Assembly (NCBI GenBank): GCA_022072095.1
Contig: JAJVIJ010000003.1
Location: 124,001-188,000 of the forward strand
Reading direction: 5' to 3'
DNA: 64,000 bases
Origin: Rhodocyclaceae bacterium
GTDB lineage: Bacteria; Pseudomonadota; Gammaproteobacteria; Burkholderiales; Rhodocyclaceae
A program made the translations under genes and the position numbers. The notes beneath the pieces were generated by a model. The model was not told where the DNA came from, made no database searches, and saw nothing but the letters and a program-made list of their open reading frames with translations. How positions within the stretch are numbered: the stretch's first letter is position 1; every line of letters begins with the position of its first letter. Below, one piece after another: positions 17,579 through 29,984 of the stretch.

Positions 17579-18004
17579 TCAGTGCCCGCGTTTTCTGAGC
17601 TTCTGGATCGCAGCAAGCTGAGCGATGGCCTCGGCCAACTCGGCTTGCGCTTTGGCGTAGTCGATCTTGGTGTCCTGATTGCGCATGGCCTCTTCGGCTT
17701 CGCGCTTCGCTTCCAGTGCCTTGGCCTCGTCCAGGTCATGGCCACGGATCGCCGTATCGGCCAGTACCGTCACCAGATTCGGCTGGACCTCTAGCATGCC
17801 GCCGGCAACGAATATCAACTCTTCCGCTTGCTGCTGCGGCACCTTGATGCGCACCGCGCCCGGGCGTATGCGCGTGAGCAGCGGCGTGTGTCCGGGAAGG
17901 ACACCAAGCTCCCCACTCTCGCCAGGCAGTACGACGAACTCGGCCAAGCCAGAAAAGATTTGCTCCTCGGCACTCACCACGTCTACATGAACGGTCATCG
18001 CCAT
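17579..18004 (-). CDS. atpC: F1 ATP synthase epsilon subunit
   Basis: A 141-residue epsilon subunit: an N-terminal beta-sandwich ([52 protein letters not shown]) and a C-terminal two-helix region. It links the gamma stalk to the c-ring and inhibits ATP hydrolysis. Two ATGs lie at 18004 and 17998; GAAGGG abuts the first and is 6 bp from the second, so 17998 may be the true start. It is the last gene of the atp operon, 18 bp after atpD. Confidence 0.93.
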   Translation of the reverse strand: MAMTVHVDVVSAEEQIFSGLAEFVVLPGESGELGVLPGHTPLLTRIRPGAVRIKVPQQQAEELIFVAGGMLEVQPNLVTVLADTAIRGHDLDEAKALEAKREAEEAMRNQDTKIDYAKAQAELAEAIAQLAAIQKLRKRGH

Positions 18005-18022
18005 CCCTTCACCTCGCGCGAT

Positions 18023-19444
<1,422 letters not shown>

Positions 19445-20320
19445 TTAACCTGCAATCGCCGCCGCGCCACCGACGATCTCGGAAATTTCCTTGGTGATCG
19501 CCGCCTGCCGCGCCTTGTTGTAGACGAGTTGCAGTTCCTTGATGACGTTGCCGGCATTGTCGGTCGCCGCCTTCATCGCCACCATACGGGCACTCTGTTC
19601 CGAGGCCATGTTTTCCGCGACAGCCTGATAAATGAGCGCCTCGACATAGCGCAACAGCAATTCGTCGATGACCACTTGCGGGTCCGGCTCGTAGACATAG
19701 TCCCACATGCCTTCCGGGGTGCCGAGGCGATCTCCGGACAGGGGCAACAGCTGTTCGACCGACGGCTCCTGCTTCATCGTGTTGACGAAGCGCGTATAGG
19801 CGAGATACACCGCATCGAGCTCGCCTGCCTGAAAGGCGTCGATCAACACTTTGACCGGACCGATGAGTTTTTCGAGGTGCGGCGTGTCGCCGATCTGCGT
19901 GAGCTGGGAAACGACCTTGCCTCCCATCCTCTGAACGAAACCGAGGCCCTTGGCGCCGACGCAGCACACGCGGATGTCGGTGACGCCTTGCGTTTCCCAC
20001 TCCCGCATCGAAGTCAGCGCCATGCGTAGCAGGTTGGTGTTGAGACCACCGCACAAACCCTTGTCTGTCGTGATCAGAATAAGTCCCACGCGCCGAAGCG
20101 GGCTGCGCTGCACCAGATACGGGTGGCGATAATCGGTGACATTCGCCTGCGACAAGTTGGCGGCCAGCCGCCGGATGCGCTCGCTGTAGGGCCGAGCAGC
20201 CCGCATGCGCTCCTGCGCCCTACGCATCTTGGACGCCGCCACCATTTCCATGGCCTTGGTGATCTTCTTGGTGTTCTGAACACTCTTGATCTTGTTTCGG
20301 ATCTCTTTGCCTGCCGCCAT
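19445..20320 (-). CDS. atpG: F1 ATP synthase gamma subunit
   Basis: A 291-residue central-stalk subunit. The N-terminal coiled-coil helix begins [20 protein letters not shown], followed by [12 protein letters not shown], and the C-terminal helix reads [20 protein letters not shown] followed by [19 protein letters not shown]. The open frame extends upstream to 20455, but family alignment places the start at ATG 20320, with the atpA stop 43 bp before it. It converts c-ring rotation into conformational change in the alpha3beta3 head. Confidence 0.96.
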   Translation of the reverse strand: MAAGKEIRNKIKSVQNTKKITKAMEMVAASKMRRAQERMRAARPYSERIRRLAANLSQANVTDYRHPYLVQRSPLRRVGLILITTDKGLCGGLNTNLLRMALTSMREWETQGVTDIRVCCVGAKGLGFVQRMGGKVVSQLTQIGDTPHLEKLIGPVKVLIDAFQAGELDAVYLAYTRFVNTMKQEPSVEQLLPLSGDRLGTPEGMWDYVYEPDPQVVIDELLLRYVEALIYQAVAENMASEQSARMVAMKAATDNAGNVIKELQLVYNKARQAAITKEISEIVGGAAAIAG

Positions 20321-20363
20321 GATGTCCCTTTTCGTGTCCTTTCCGTGTCCCTTTCCGAACCGG

Positions 20364-21902
20364 TCAGGCCCAGGTCTTCTTGAACTCGGCGATCGCGTTC
20401 TTGAGCTCGGCCTCGGCATCCTTGTCCAGATCTTTCGTGCTCTCGATCTTGGCAATCAGCGCGGCATGCTTCTGCTTGACATACTGATGGAGGGCGGCCT
20501 CGAACGGCAGTACCCGGGACACCTCGACATCATCGAGATAGCCTTCGTTCGACGCATAGAGCGAAATCGCCATGTCTGAGACGGACAGCGGTTCGTACTG
20601 GGGTTGCTTCATCAACTCGGTGACACGGCGACCGCGCTCGAGCTGCTTGCGCGTTGCCTCGTCAAGATCCGACGCGAACTGCGCGAACGCCGCCAGTTCT
20701 CTATACTGGGCAAGCGCAAGCCGCACACCCCCGCCCAGTTTCTTGATGACTTTCGTCTGCGCGGCGCCGCCCACCCGCGAGACCGAAATGCCGGCGTTGA
20801 TGGCCGGACGAATACCGGCGTTGAACAGGTCGGTTTCCAGGAAGATCTGTCCGTCGGTAATCGAAATCACGTTCGTCGGCACGAACGCCGACACGTCCCC
20901 AGCCTGTGTTTCGATAACGGGCAGCGCGGTCAGCGAGCCGGTCTTGCCACGAACCTCACCATTCGTGGCGCGCTCCACATAATCGGCGTTGACGCGCGCG
21001 GCACGCTCCAACAGGCGACTGTGCAGGTAGAAAATATCGCCCGGATAGGCTTCGCGACCGGGCGGGCGGCGCAACAACAATGAAATCTGCCGATAGGCCC
21101 AGGCCTGCTTGGTCAGATCGTCATAGATGATCAATGCATCCTGGCCGCGGTCCCGGAAGTATTCACCCATCGTGCACCCGGCGTAGGGCGCGATGAACTG
21201 CATCGCCGCCGAGTCCGACGCCGATGCGGCCACGATCACCGTGTAGGCCATGGCGCCATGCTCTTCGAGCTTGCGCACCACGTTGGCGATGGTGGACGCC
21301 TTCTGTCCGACCGCAACGTAGACGCAGAACATGTTCTGGCCCTTCTGATTGATGATCGTATCGACGGCGACGGCCGTCTTGCCGGTCTGACGATCGCCGA
21401 TGATCAGTTCCCGCTGCCCCCGCCCGACCGGCACCATCGAATCGATGGCCTTGAGCCCTGATTGAACCGGTTCGGACACCGACTGCCGCCAGATCACCCC
21501 TGGGGCCACCTTCTCGATCTTGTCGGTCGACTTGGCGGCGATGGGGCCCTTACCATCGATCGGTTCGCCCAAGGCATTGACCACGCGACCGACCAGTTCG
21601 GGCCCAACCGGAACCTCCAGAATGCGCCCGGTGCACTTGACGACGTCGCCCTCCGAAATGTGCTCATAGTCGCCGAGCACGACCGCCCCCACCGAATCCC
21701 GCTCGAGATTGAGCGCCAGACCGAAGGTGTTGCCCGGAAACTCGAGCATTTCGCCTTGCATGACATCGGCCAATCCGTGAATGCGGCAGATGCCGTCCGT
21801 AACGGTGACGACGGTTCCTTCGTTGCGCGCCTGCGCTTCGAGTTCGAGATTCTGGATCCGGCTCTTGATCAGATCGCTGATTTCAGAGGGATTGAGGTTC
21901 AT
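20364..21902 (-). CDS. atpA: F1 ATP synthase alpha subunit
   Basis: A 512-residue non-catalytic nucleotide-binding subunit. It starts [16 protein letters not shown] and carries the P-loop [15 protein letters not shown], the arginine-finger region [17 protein letters not shown], and a C-terminal helical domain. AGGAGC about 9 bp upstream of ATG 21902 serves as ribosome binding site. It follows atpH by 13 bp. Confidence 0.97.
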   Translation of the reverse strand: MNLNPSEISDLIKSRIQNLELEAQARNEGTVVTVTDGICRIHGLADVMQGEMLEFPGNTFGLALNLERDSVGAVVLGDYEHISEGDVVKCTGRILEVPVGPELVGRVVNALGEPIDGKGPIAAKSTDKIEKVAPGVIWRQSVSEPVQSGLKAIDSMVPVGRGQRELIIGDRQTGKTAVAVDTIINQKGQNMFCVYVAVGQKASTIANVVRKLEEHGAMAYTVIVAASASDSAAMQFIAPYAGCTMGEYFRDRGQDALIIYDDLTKQAWAYRQISLLLRRPPGREAYPGDIFYLHSRLLERAARVNADYVERATNGEVRGKTGSLTALPVIETQAGDVSAFVPTNVISITDGQIFLETDLFNAGIRPAINAGISVSRVGGAAQTKVIKKLGGGVRLALAQYRELAAFAQFASDLDEATRKQLERGRRVTELMKQPQYEPLSVSDMAISLYASNEGYLDDVEVSRVLPFEAALHQYVKQKHAALIAKIESTKDLDKDAEAELKNAIAEFKKTWA

Positions 21903-21915
21903 TATTCCATTGCTC

Positions 21916-22449
21916 CTAATGCATTAGCACATGCGCCATGGCCGCGAGCTTGCCGCGCACCGAAGCGTCGATGACCTGATCGCCGACCGCGATGCGCACA
22001 CCGCCGATCAGCTCCGGATCCACTTCCAACCGCGCCTTCAGCTTGCAGCCGAATCGTGGCTCGATGTCACGAATGATCTGATCCAACGCGCCCTGATCGA
22101 TCGGAAATGCAGAGACCACCACCGCCTCGCGTATGCCCTGATGTTCATTGCGCAGCATTTCGAACAGGCGAGCAATTTCCGGCAACAGCGCCAAGCGGCC
22201 ATTGCGCGCCAGGATGCGCACGAAGCTCGCCTGATCCGAAGACAGATCGCCGGCGACATTGATGATCAACTCTGCGCGCTGCTCGGCCGAGCGCTTCGGC
22301 TCCACCAGACTGGCCGCGACCTTCACGTCCGAGACCGCGATCACCGCGCGCTCCAGTGACGCAGCCCAGGAATCCACTGTCGCCGTGGAGACGGCGATCC
22401 GAAATGCCGCTTCGGCATAGGGACGCGCGACGGTAAGGTTCTCCGCCAT
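21916..22449 (-). CDS. atpH: F1 ATP synthase delta subunit
   Basis: A 177-residue OSCP/delta protein. The N-terminal domain begins [14 protein letters not shown] and the C-terminal signature is around [20 protein letters not shown], then [12 protein letters not shown]. It joins the b-subunit peripheral stalk to the top of F1. It starts 4 bp after the atpF stop and ends 13 bp before atpA, so translation is probably coupled. Confidence 0.95.
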   Translation of the reverse strand: MAENLTVARPYAEAAFRIAVSTATVDSWAASLERAVIAVSDVKVAASLVEPKRSAEQRAELIINVAGDLSSDQASFVRILARNGRLALLPEIARLFEMLRNEHQGIREAVVVSAFPIDQGALDQIIRDIEPRFGCKLKARLEVDPELIGGVRIAVGDQVIDASVRGKLAAMAHVLMH

Positions 22450-22453
22450 GGCC

Positions 22454-22927
22454 TTATTTCAACTCCTGCCGCAGACCGGCCAACAGCTCGGCATGAACAC
22501 GGGCGTCGATTTCGCGACGCAGGATGCGCTCGGCACCCGCCACCGCCAGTTGCGCGACCTGGTCTCGCAAAGCCTCCTTGGCCCGCTGCATCGCTGATGC
22601 GGCCTCGGACTCGGCCGCATCACGCGCCTGCGCCACCACGCGAGCCGCTTCGGCTCGGGCTGCATCCAGAATGGCAGCCGCCTGCTTCTCGGCACCGGAG
22701 CGCAGCTCACCGGCGGTCTCGCGCGCAACGCGCAACTCCTCCACGGCACGCCGCTCGGCGAGCGCCAAGTCTGCCTTCGCCTTGTCGGCCGCAGCCAAAC
22801 CATCCGCTATTTTTTTTGCTCGCTCGTCGAGCGCCTTCGTAAGGGGTGGCCAGACGAATTTCATCGTGAACCACGCCAAAATGAAGAAGACGACCAGCTG
22901 AGCCCAAAGGGTTGCGTTCAGATTCAC
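22454..22927 (-). CDS. atpF: F0 ATP synthase b subunit
   Basis: A 157-residue peripheral-stalk subunit: one N-terminal transmembrane helix ([19 protein letters not shown]) and a long charged, alanine-rich coiled coil with an 11-residue-like periodicity. The initiation codon is GTG (22925-22927), preceded by GGGGA about 6 bp upstream; no ATG is available at the family start. Use of GTG here, where neighbours use ATG, may lower yield of b relative to c, although the b2 stoichiometry does not prove this. Confidence 0.94.
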   Translation of the reverse strand: MNLNATLWAQLVVFFILAWFTMKFVWPPLTKALDERAKKIADGLAAADKAKADLALAERRAVEELRVARETAGELRSGAEKQAAAILDAARAEAARVVAQARDAAESEAASAMQRAKEALRDQVAQLAVAGAERILRREIDARVHAELLAGLRQELK

Positions 22928-22971
22928 GATCTATCCCCGCCAGGACGGTTACGAGTCAAGCCAGGTTTCCC

Positions 22972-23223
<252 letters not shown>

Positions 23224-23268
23224 CTACTCCTTGTTTTCTACGGGAAGGTTAAAAAAACGGGGCGCCGA

Positions 23269-24135
23269 TCAGTGCCCTTCATGCGCCTGGCCAACATAGA
23301 CCAAAGCCAACATCATAAAAATGAACGCCTGGAGAATTACGATCAAGATATGAAAAATGGCCCAGGCCGCGCCGGCGAGAACATGGCCCAACCAAAGCAC
23401 CGCACCGGTCGTCGTCCCTGCCCAGGCCGCACCCATCAATGCGATCAGCATGAAAATCAGCTCGCCCGCGTACATGTTGCCAAACAGTCGCATGCCGTGC
23501 GAGATCGTCTTGGCCGCAAATTCGATCAGTTGCATCAGGAAGTTGATCGGATAGAGCAGTGGGTGACTACCGAAGGGCGCCGTGAACAGCTCATGCACCC
23601 AACCACCGAAGCCCTTGACCTTGATGTTGTAATAGATACAAACCAACAACACGCCCAGCGACATGCCCAACGTGGCGTTCAGATCGGCGGTGGGCACGAT
23701 TCGCAGATAGGCATGATGCGGATCGTGGCCCTGCGCCGAATACACCCCCTCCCACAGCTTCGGCAACAGATCCAGCGGCAGAAAATCCATCGCGTTCATG
23801 AAGAAGATCCAGACGAACACCGTCAATGCGAGCGGCGCGACGAACCTCCTCGACTCTTCACTGTGGATGATGCCCTTCGCCTGATCGGCCACCATCTCGA
23901 CGATCATCTCGACCGCGCCCTGGAAGCGCCCCGGAACCCCCGAGGTGGCACGTGCCGCCGCACGCGCGAGAATCAGCACGGTCGACACGCCCAGCAGGAC
24001 AGACCAGAACAGCGTGTCGAGATTGATGACAGACCAATCCACGATCGCCGTCTGTTTGGTGCCCGTGGAGTTCAGGTGGGTGAGGTGATGGACGATATAC
24101 TCGGAGGCCTTTGGCCCTACATGTTCGCTCGACAT
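23269..24135 (-). CDS. atpB: F0 ATP synthase a subunit
   Basis: A 288-residue polytopic membrane protein. It contains the essential arginine helix [20 protein letters not shown] and the C-terminal helix [20 protein letters not shown]. The N-terminal domain, with [10 protein letters not shown], resembles that of other proteobacteria. It forms the proton half-channels against the c-ring. It starts 15 bp after atpI. Confidence 0.95.
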   Translation of the reverse strand: MSSEHVGPKASEYIVHHLTHLNSTGTKQTAIVDWSVINLDTLFWSVLLGVSTVLILARAAARATSGVPGRFQGAVEMIVEMVADQAKGIIHSEESRRFVAPLALTVFVWIFFMNAMDFLPLDLLPKLWEGVYSAQGHDPHHAYLRIVPTADLNATLGMSLGVLLVCIYYNIKVKGFGGWVHELFTAPFGSHPLLYPINFLMQLIEFAAKTISHGMRLFGNMYAGELIFMLIALMGAAWAGTTTGAVLWLGHVLAGAAWAIFHILIVILQAFIFMMLALVYVGQAHEGH

Positions 24136-24150
24136 GATTTGTAGCTTATC

Positions 24151-24504
24151 TTATTTCTGAAGTCCAAAAACAATGATTCCGGCATGCAGCACGAAAACCA
24201 AGCCCAACAACAATGCCGGCCAGTGCAGGGCACCATAGGCCATTGCGCTCGCCGCCAACAGAGCCGTCGCCAGAGCCAGCTTCAATACATGGCCAAGGAG
24301 AAACTCTGCCAAGCCCACCGCACAGTCACCCGACACCCGCTTGCGACCGCGTGCAGTCAGCCGCCACGCAAACAACACGCTCGGCAAGATGTACGCCGCC
24401 GCCCCTAGCGCCGCCGACACTCCCCCGCTTTCGCCGAACAAGGCGCCCGCGAGCACTACCGCGACGCCCGCAGCAAGACACATCGCCAACAACGCCTTCG
24501 TCAT
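24151..24504 (-). CDS. atpI: ATP synthase subunit I
   Basis: A 117-residue protein with four predicted hydrophobic segments, the pattern of AtpI, a non-stoichiometric factor that helps c-ring assembly and possibly Mg2+ entry. The start is uncertain: ATG 24504 fits family length, whereas a GTG at 24594 lies only about 27 nt from the predicted transcription start and would add a 30-residue extension. Sequence conservation in this family is low, and the call leans on position as first gene of the atp operon. Confidence 0.8.
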   Translation of the reverse strand: MTKALLAMCLAAGVAVVLAGALFGESGGVSAALGAAAYILPSVLFAWRLTARGRKRVSGDCAVGLAEFLLGHVLKLALATALLAASAMAYGALHWPALLLGLVFVLHAGIIVFGLQK

Positions 24505-24627
24505 CGCTTTGCAGTTCGGCCACGCATACCAATCGGTCGCGCGGCTCGCAAGACATTTGGTCGCCAGATGATGCACTGTCCCTGAGCCGCTCACTGAACC
24601 GCGTCATCGGCCGGGCGCAAAGCTTGC

Positions 24628-24656
24628 GACTATAGAGCCTAGTAGCATGCAAGTCA
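24628..24656 (-). promoter_or_regulatory. Sigma70-type promoter of the atp operon
   Basis: On the minus strand TTGACT (24651-24656) and TATAGT (24628-24633) are separated by exactly 17 bp, each hexamer one base from consensus. Transcription would begin near 24621, about 117 nt before the atpI ATG. Confidence 0.75.
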
Positions 24657-24973
24657 AACTCCAGGCCGGCTCCCGGCCAGCAAATCGCCAGCATGAGCCC
24701 ATGCTAACGTCATGAGATTGGTCGCCGCAACGTCGGGCTGTGCGAGCGTCGCAACGAAAACGTACGTGGTGTCGATACCAGCACTGCGCGACGCGGAATC
24801 GGGCCGTGCACTTTCCCGCACAAGGTGCTCGCGCAAGCGAGCACGGTCGCGTACGACCGGAATCGGGCGCCCACCGACATCGGCAATGACGACTTCGATA
24901 ATTCCGTGTTGCCACTCGCGCAGCCGCCATCAGACATGTTGCGGCCACGCCATCCCGGCACCCTGCAAGCCGC
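24657..24973. other. Non-coding stretch upstream of the atp operon
   Basis: About 317 bp between the atp promoter and the exonuclease stop. Short frames exist on both strands, but none has a recognisable protein, a ribosome binding site or codon usage like its neighbours. In many betaproteobacteria parB or parA-parB would lie upstream of atpI; neither is here. Confidence 0.5.
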
Positions 24974-25762
24974 TCAACCCGCGGTGATTCGCTCCGGCCA
25001 GGCATCCATGAATTCGCGCCAGTGAGGCAGCGCTAGCATCGCGAGCGTCCGACGCACGAGCGCCGTTTCTTCGGCGTAGCTGGCCGCATCGAGCACGCCA
25101 CGCATATGCTGGAAGCGCAGATGAAGCAGATAGGTATTGACGACATCCGTTTCGCAATAGTCTCGAATGCGTCGATATTCGCCGGCCTGAAAGGATGGCC
25201 AGACCGCGTCGCCGGACATGCCCAGCTTGCCCGGAAACCCACACAACTGTGCCAGCTCACTCAACGGCGAATTGGCGCGTACCTGATACATGGCGAGCAC
25301 ATCCATCAGGTCGAGGTGGCGGGTGTGGTAGCGGTTCAGGTAGTTGTTGAAGCGGAACTCTCGATCATCGTCACCCCAATCCCAATAGCGTCCCGCGACC
25401 ACACCGTGGATCAGGCCGCGCGCGTGCAAGACGGGCAGATCGAACCCCCCCCCGTTCCACGAGACGAGTTGCGGACGCAGGCGCTCGATGCCGTCAAAGA
25501 AGCGCTGCACGATCTGGGCTTCGCCGATGTCGGGTTCGGCCAGGGACCAGATGCGCAACTGCTGCGCATCACGCAGCACGCAGGAAATCACGATCACCCT
25601 TTGCAGATGGAGCGGCAGCATTTCATTACCGGACTGCGTCCGGCGCCGCTGCAATGCCCATTCGACGACCTCGCCGTCAGGCAGCGCGGCATCGATACCG
25701 TGCAGCCGCCTCAGGCCAGCGACATCCGGGATCGTCTCGATATCGAAGACCAGCGTAGGCAA
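24974..25762 (-). CDS. Predicted 3'-5' exonuclease, PolB-like DEDDy family
   Basis: A 262-residue single-domain nuclease. Exo I is LVFDIETIPD at the N-terminus, Exo II is LVSWNGGGFDLPVLHARG, and Exo III is YRRIRDYCETDVVNTYLL, giving the D-E-D-D residues plus tyrosine. Such proteins resemble the proofreading domain of family B polymerases but lack the polymerase domain. It is the last gene of the long minus-strand cluster, 5 bp after cysM. Cellular role is unknown; single-stranded DNA degradation is expected. Confidence 0.85.
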   Translation of the reverse strand: MPTLVFDIETIPDVAGLRRLHGIDAALPDGEVVEWALQRRRTQSGNEMLPLHLQRVIVISCVLRDAQQLRIWSLAEPDIGEAQIVQRFFDGIERLRPQLVSWNGGGFDLPVLHARGLIHGVVAGRYWDWGDDDREFRFNNYLNRYHTRHLDLMDVLAMYQVRANSPLSELAQLCGFPGKLGMSGDAVWPSFQAGEYRRIRDYCETDVVNTYLLHLRFQHMRGVLDAASYAEETALVRRTLAMLALPHWREFMDAWPERITAG

Positions 25763-25767
25763 ATGCG

Positions 25768-26670
25768 TCAGCCGGGGAAAACACCGGTCGATAGGTAGCG
25801 ATCACCGCGATCGCAGATGATCGACACGATCACCGCATCACGCAGCCCGCGGGCGACACGCAGTGCCACTGCCATGGCACCACCCGACGAAATGCCACAG
25901 AACAAGCCCTCCTCGCGGGCCAAGCGACGGGTCATTTCCTCGGCCTCGGCCTGGCCCACATACTCCATCCGGTCTACGCGCCTCGCATCATAAATTCGCG
26001 GCAGGTAGGCTTCGGGCCATTTGCGGATACCCGGAATTTGCGAGCCTTCTTCCGGCTGGCAGCCTACGATGACGATGCTGGCATTGCGCTCTTTCAGATA
26101 GCGCGAACATCCCATGATGGTCCCTGTCGTACCCATGCTGCTGACGAAGTGGGTGATGCGCCCGTCGGTGTCTCGCCAGATTTCGGGACCGGTTCCTTCG
26201 TAGTGAGCGAGCGGGTTGTCGGGATTGGCGAACTGATCCAGGATGCGCCCCTTGCCGGCGTCGCGCAGACGCTCGGCGACATCGCGCGCCGCCTCCATGC
26301 CACCATCCTTCGGAGTCAGGACCAGTTCGGCGCCGAATGCGCGCATCGACTGCCGACGCTCCAGGCTCTGGTTTTCCGGCATGACGAGAATCAGGTGGTA
26401 ACCCTTCATTGCAGCGGCCATGGCCAGCGCAATGCCGGTGTTGCCGCTGGTGGCTTCGATCAGCGTATCGCCCGGGTGGATATCCCCCCGGGCTTCAGCA
26501 CGACTGATCATCGACAGGGCGGGGCGATCCTTCACCGAACCCGCTGGGTTGTTGCCCTCCAGCTTCGCCAGGATGATGTTGTTTCGCAGAGCGTTGTCCT
26601 CGCCGGGCAATCGCTGCAATTGCACGAGCGGTGTGTTGCCGACACAGTCTTCAAGCGTCCGATAAGGCAC
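25768..26670 (-). CDS. cysM: Cysteine synthase B
   Basis: A 300-residue PLP enzyme making cysteine from O-acetylserine and sulfide or thiosulfate. The PLP lysine is in NNPAGSVKDRPALSMI, the substrate loop is EATSGNTGIALA, and the cofactor phosphate loop GISSGGAMAVAL. The CysM features CQPEEGSQIPGIRKW and the lack of the C-terminal tail of CysK favour the B type. The start is GTG 26668-26670, fixed by a full AGGAGG at 26677-26682 spaced 6 bp; no ATG is available. Confidence 0.92.
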   Translation of the reverse strand: MPYRTLEDCVGNTPLVQLQRLPGEDNALRNNIILAKLEGNNPAGSVKDRPALSMISRAEARGDIHPGDTLIEATSGNTGIALAMAAAMKGYHLILVMPENQSLERRQSMRAFGAELVLTPKDGGMEAARDVAERLRDAGKGRILDQFANPDNPLAHYEGTGPEIWRDTDGRITHFVSSMGTTGTIMGCSRYLKERNASIVIVGCQPEEGSQIPGIRKWPEAYLPRIYDARRVDRMEYVGQAEAEEMTRRLAREEGLFCGISSGGAMAVALRVARGLRDAVIVSIICDRGDRYLSTGVFPG

Positions 26671-26731
26671 GGTATGCCTCCTGCAAATCAGTACAGTCGA
26701 TGATCCGGTGAAATCTCGGATTACACGCGGA

Positions 26732-27763
26732 TTACGGTGGAAGCGCACGCCCCGACGATTGGGCGTCGCGCTCGAGCATCCAGTCGACGTAACTGCGAAC
26801 ACCGTCCTCCACGCTGACGAAGTCGCGCGCGTAGCCCGCGCGCCGCAATGCGCCGATGTCCGCCTGGGTGTGACTCTGATAGCGGCCGCGCAAATCATCC
26901 GGAAACGGTATGTAGCGCAAGCCGCCTTCCGCAACGAGCTCGGACAGGGTTTTGGCGGAACGGCCCTCTGCCGCCCGACAGGCATTGACCGTTGCCAGTG
27001 CGACATCGTTGAAGGTGCGCGCGCGGCCGGTACCAAGGTTGAAGATCCCCGAACGCTCCGGATGCTCGAGAAAAAACAGATTGACCGCGACGACATCGTC
27101 GACATGGACGAAATCCCGCTGCTGTTCACCGTTGCCATACCCATCGCAACCCTCGAACAGCCGGACCTCGCCCTGGCTGCGGTATTGCTGAAACAGGTGG
27201 CTGGCTACGGAGGCCATGCGCCCCTTGTGCGCCTCACCCGGGCCATAGACATTGAAATAGCGCAGCCCAACGACCTGACAATCGGCCGCGCGGCCACGGC
27301 GCCGCACGATCTGGTCGAACAGGAATTTCGAATATCCGTAGACGTTCAACGGGCCTTCATTGCACCGTTCCTCGCGAAACTCGCTGCCGCCACCATAGAC
27401 CGCGGCCGAGGACGCGTAGATCAGTGGAACGTCGTTTTCCCGACAGTGGTCGAGCAGGGTCGCCGAGTAGCGATAGTTGTTCTGCATCATGTAGCGGCCA
27501 TTGCGCCTCGTCGTATCCGAGCACGCGCCTTGATGCAACACGGCCTCGATCACACCATCGAAGGCGCCGGCAACAAGCTGTTCCAGGAAGTCGTTCTTGT
27601 CCACATAGTCGGCGATCTCGCAGTCGACGAGATTGACGAATTTGTCCGCATTGCGCAGGTTGTCCACGGCAATGATGCGGTCGACGCCCGCGCGGTTCAG
27701 CGCCCGAACCAGGTTCGATCCGATGAAACCGGCCGCGCCCGTGACGACATGGTAGGTGCTCAT
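26732..27763 (-). CDS. hldD: ADP-glyceromanno-heptose 6-epimerase
   Basis: A 343-residue short-chain dehydrogenase-type epimerase. The NADP-binding motif is [18 protein letters not shown] at the N-terminus, the catalytic Tyr-Lys pair is in [10 protein letters not shown], and the heptose-specific region reads [20 protein letters not shown]. It converts ADP-D-glycero-D-manno-heptose to the L-glycero form for lipopolysaccharide inner core. It starts 4 bp after rfaE1, consistent with one heptose operon. Confidence 0.94.
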   Translation of the reverse strand: MSTYHVVTGAAGFIGSNLVRALNRAGVDRIIAVDNLRNADKFVNLVDCEIADYVDKNDFLEQLVAGAFDGVIEAVLHQGACSDTTRRNGRYMMQNNYRYSATLLDHCRENDVPLIYASSAAVYGGGSEFREERCNEGPLNVYGYSKFLFDQIVRRRGRAADCQVVGLRYFNVYGPGEAHKGRMASVASHLFQQYRSQGEVRLFEGCDGYGNGEQQRDFVHVDDVVAVNLFFLEHPERSGIFNLGTGRARTFNDVALATVNACRAAEGRSAKTLSELVAEGGLRYIPFPDDLRGRYQSHTQADIGALRRAGYARDFVSVEDGVRSYVDWMLERDAQSSGRALPP

Positions 27764-27767
27764 ACGA

Positions 27768-28709
27768 TCAGACTCCGTATGCAGCCAGCTCGGCGCGCGT
27801 CGCCACCGCGGTTCCCAGCTTGCCGACAACTATTCCGGCGGCACGATTGGCGAGGCGCATCGCCTGCGCCCAATCGCAGCCGGCGGCAAGCATCGTCGCC
27901 ATGGCCGCAATGACGGTGTCGCCCGCTCCACTGACATCGAAGACCTCGCGCGCGCGCGCCGGCTCGTGCAGTATGCCCTCTTCACGATACAAGCTCATGC
28001 CCTCCTCGGAACGCGTCAGCAACAGCGCCTCCAGGCCCAGCCTGCGGCGCAAGCCTTGTGCCCTGTCGGTCAAATCCGATTCATCGACCCAGCGTCCGAC
28101 GACCTCTTTCAGTTCGGCACGGTTCGGCGTGATCACACTGGCGCCCGCGTAACGTGAATAATCATCGCCTTTTGGATCCACCAATACACGACGCCCGGCC
28201 TCTCTCGCAATGCGGATCATCTCGGCGATATGTGTCAATCCGCCCTTGCCATAGTCGGAAAGTACCACCACATCGCAATCGCCGATACGGCCTTCGAAAT
28301 CCGCCAGCTTGGCGCGCAGCACCTCGTGCGCCGGCCAGCTTTCGAAGTCGATGCGCAGAAGCTGCTGTTGCCGTCCGATGACGCGCAACTTGATCGTCGT
28401 CGCCAGTGCCACATCCTGATACAGACTGGCCTCGACCCCACATCCGGCAATCATCGAAGCGAGCCCCCGACCCGCCTCGTCTGCGCCCACCACCGATAGC
28501 AGCGCAACGCGCGCGCCCAGCGCCACGCTGTTTCTGGCGACGTTGGCGGCACCCCCTGGGCGCTCCTCCACGCGTCCTATCTTGACGATGGGCACCGGCG
28601 CCTCGGGCGAAATGCGGCTGACCTCGCCAAACCAATAGCGATCGAGCATGACATCACCGACGACCAGTACGCGCGCGCCTGCGGTATCGGGTATTTCCAA
28701 GCTAGACAT
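27768..28709 (-). CDS. rfaE1: D-glycero-beta-D-manno-heptose-7-phosphate kinase (RfaE1 domain only)
   Basis: A 313-residue PfkB/ribokinase-family kinase with the N-terminal [20 protein letters not shown], the central [16 protein letters not shown] and the catalytic base region [16 protein letters not shown]. It corresponds to the kinase half of enterobacterial HldE; the nucleotidyltransferase half (RfaE2) is absent here and must be a separate gene elsewhere, a split that is normal in betaproteobacteria. It makes heptose-1,7-bisphosphate for LPS core. Confidence 0.93.
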   Translation of the reverse strand: MSSLEIPDTAGARVLVVGDVMLDRYWFGEVSRISPEAPVPIVKIGRVEERPGGAANVARNSVALGARVALLSVVGADEAGRGLASMIAGCGVEASLYQDVALATTIKLRVIGRQQQLLRIDFESWPAHEVLRAKLADFEGRIGDCDVVVLSDYGKGGLTHIAEMIRIAREAGRRVLVDPKGDDYSRYAGASVITPNRAELKEVVGRWVDESDLTDRAQGLRRRLGLEALLLTRSEEGMSLYREEGILHEPARAREVFDVSGAGDTVIAAMATMLAAGCDWAQAMRLANRAAGIVVGKLGTAVATRAELAAYGV

Positions 28710-28793
28710 GCATGAGATTTCTGGAAAAGTTCGTGAAAGTACCCGGACCCGCTTCCGACCGATCGACGGCCCCGGGCCCGCGGCGCGTGGCGA

Positions 28794-29984
28794 TCATGGC
28801 GGCAGATCGAACTCTTCCGTTCGCCTGGGCGGAAACGTCTCCCAGCCCCCACAGGCCGGGCAGCGCCAATGATACTGACGTGCCTTGAAACCGCACTGGC
28901 TGCAAGCATAGCGGGCCACTTTGCGGGTATGGGTGTGGATCAGATTGCGCACCAGATCCAGATCGGCGCGCCGCTGATCCGTCGTCCGCAGCATCTGCAC
29001 CTCGAGCAACTTTTCCAGCCCCAGCAACGATGGGTTTCGTCGCAACGCCTCGCGAACCAGCGTGTACGCCGCGTCCGCGCCCTGCACCTCGAGCTGCCAG
29101 CGAAACAGCTCGTCCAAGAGATCGAGCGCGGGATAACGATCCAGGAAGCCGGCTAACAGACGCAAACCATCCGCTTGCCGCCCAGCCGCCACATAGGCCT
29201 CTCTGAGGCGTCCGGCCACCAGGGAGAGGAACTCGGGCGATTGCTTTTCGATACCTGTCCAGCACACTATCGCCGCGAGCGCATCGCCCTGCGCCAGGAA
29301 CAGGTCGCCCTGAATGATGCTGGCACGCACGCAATTTCGGTTCACCGCGAGCGCGGCGTCGATACGCTGTGCCGATTCGGCGAACCGCGATCGGCAAAGA
29401 TCATCCGCGGCGCACTCGCAATGAAACTGAGCAATCCTCCTTGACCAAAGATGGCTGGATCGATCCGGCATCGCCGTCGCCAGTTCGATCGCCTTGTCCC
29501 ATGCCTGCTCCTGCTGATAGATGTCCAGCAATGCCCCCGTCGCGACCTCGTCCTGGCTGGTGCCACGCAGGCGCACGAACACCTCTTCGGCGCGGTCTAG
29601 GAGCCCGGCGCGTCGAAAATCCTGGCCCAATTCGGTCAATGCGAGCAGCCGCTGCTCCTCATCGAGACCCTCCCGCTCCACCAGGTCCTGATGTATCCGG
29701 ATCGCCCGATCGGTCTCGCCACGACGGCGAAACAAACTGCCCAGCGCATAGTGCAACTCGACGGTCTCGGGCTCGACCTGCACCGCATCCAGGAATGCGT
29801 CAATGGCACGATCGGGCTGCTCATTGACCAGAAAATTGAGGCCCCTCAGGTAGGAACGCGGCAACATTCTGGACTCGCGCACGACATGCCGGATGTCTAC
29901 CCTCGCCGCCATCCAGCCGAGCGCGAAAAAAAGCGGTAGGGCGAGCAGCCACCAGAGCTCCAACTCGACGCGGAGATCCGTCAC
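28794..29984 (-). CDS. lapB: Lipopolysaccharide assembly protein B
   Basis: A 396-residue TPR protein anchored by one N-terminal membrane helix (LELWWLLALPLFFALGWMAA). Repeats follow, with YLRGLNFLVNEQPDRAIDAF as the family-typical first repeat, and a C-terminal rubredoxin-like knuckle has two Cys pairs (YACSQCGFK, WRCPACGGW). LapB regulates LPS synthesis by directing LpxC to FtsH. The start is a GTG whose first bases overlap the lapA stop (GTGA at 29981-29984), indicating translational coupling. Confidence 0.92.
   Translation of the reverse strand: MTDLRVELELWWLLALPLFFALGWMAARVDIRHVVRESRMLPRSYLRGLNFLVNEQPDRAIDAFLDAVQVEPETVELHYALGSLFRRRGETDRAIRIHQDLVEREGLDEEQRLLALTELGQDFRRAGLLDRAEEVFVRLRGTSQDEVATGALLDIYQQEQAWDKAIELATAMPDRSSHLWSRRIAQFHCECAADDLCRSRFAESAQRIDAALAVNRNCVRASIIQGDLFLAQGDALAAIVCWTGIEKQSPEFLSLVAGRLREAYVAAGRQADGLRLLAGFLDRYPALDLLDELFRWQLEVQGADAAYTLVREALRRNPSLLGLEKLLEVQMLRTTDQRRADLDLVRNLIHTHTRKVARYACSQCGFKARQYHWRCPACGGWETFPPRRTEEFDLPP

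Noticed and set aside
24604-25005. Short open frames in the region upstream of the atp operon
   Set aside because: No ribosome binding site, no similarity, and one overlaps the promoter and the exonuclease end.
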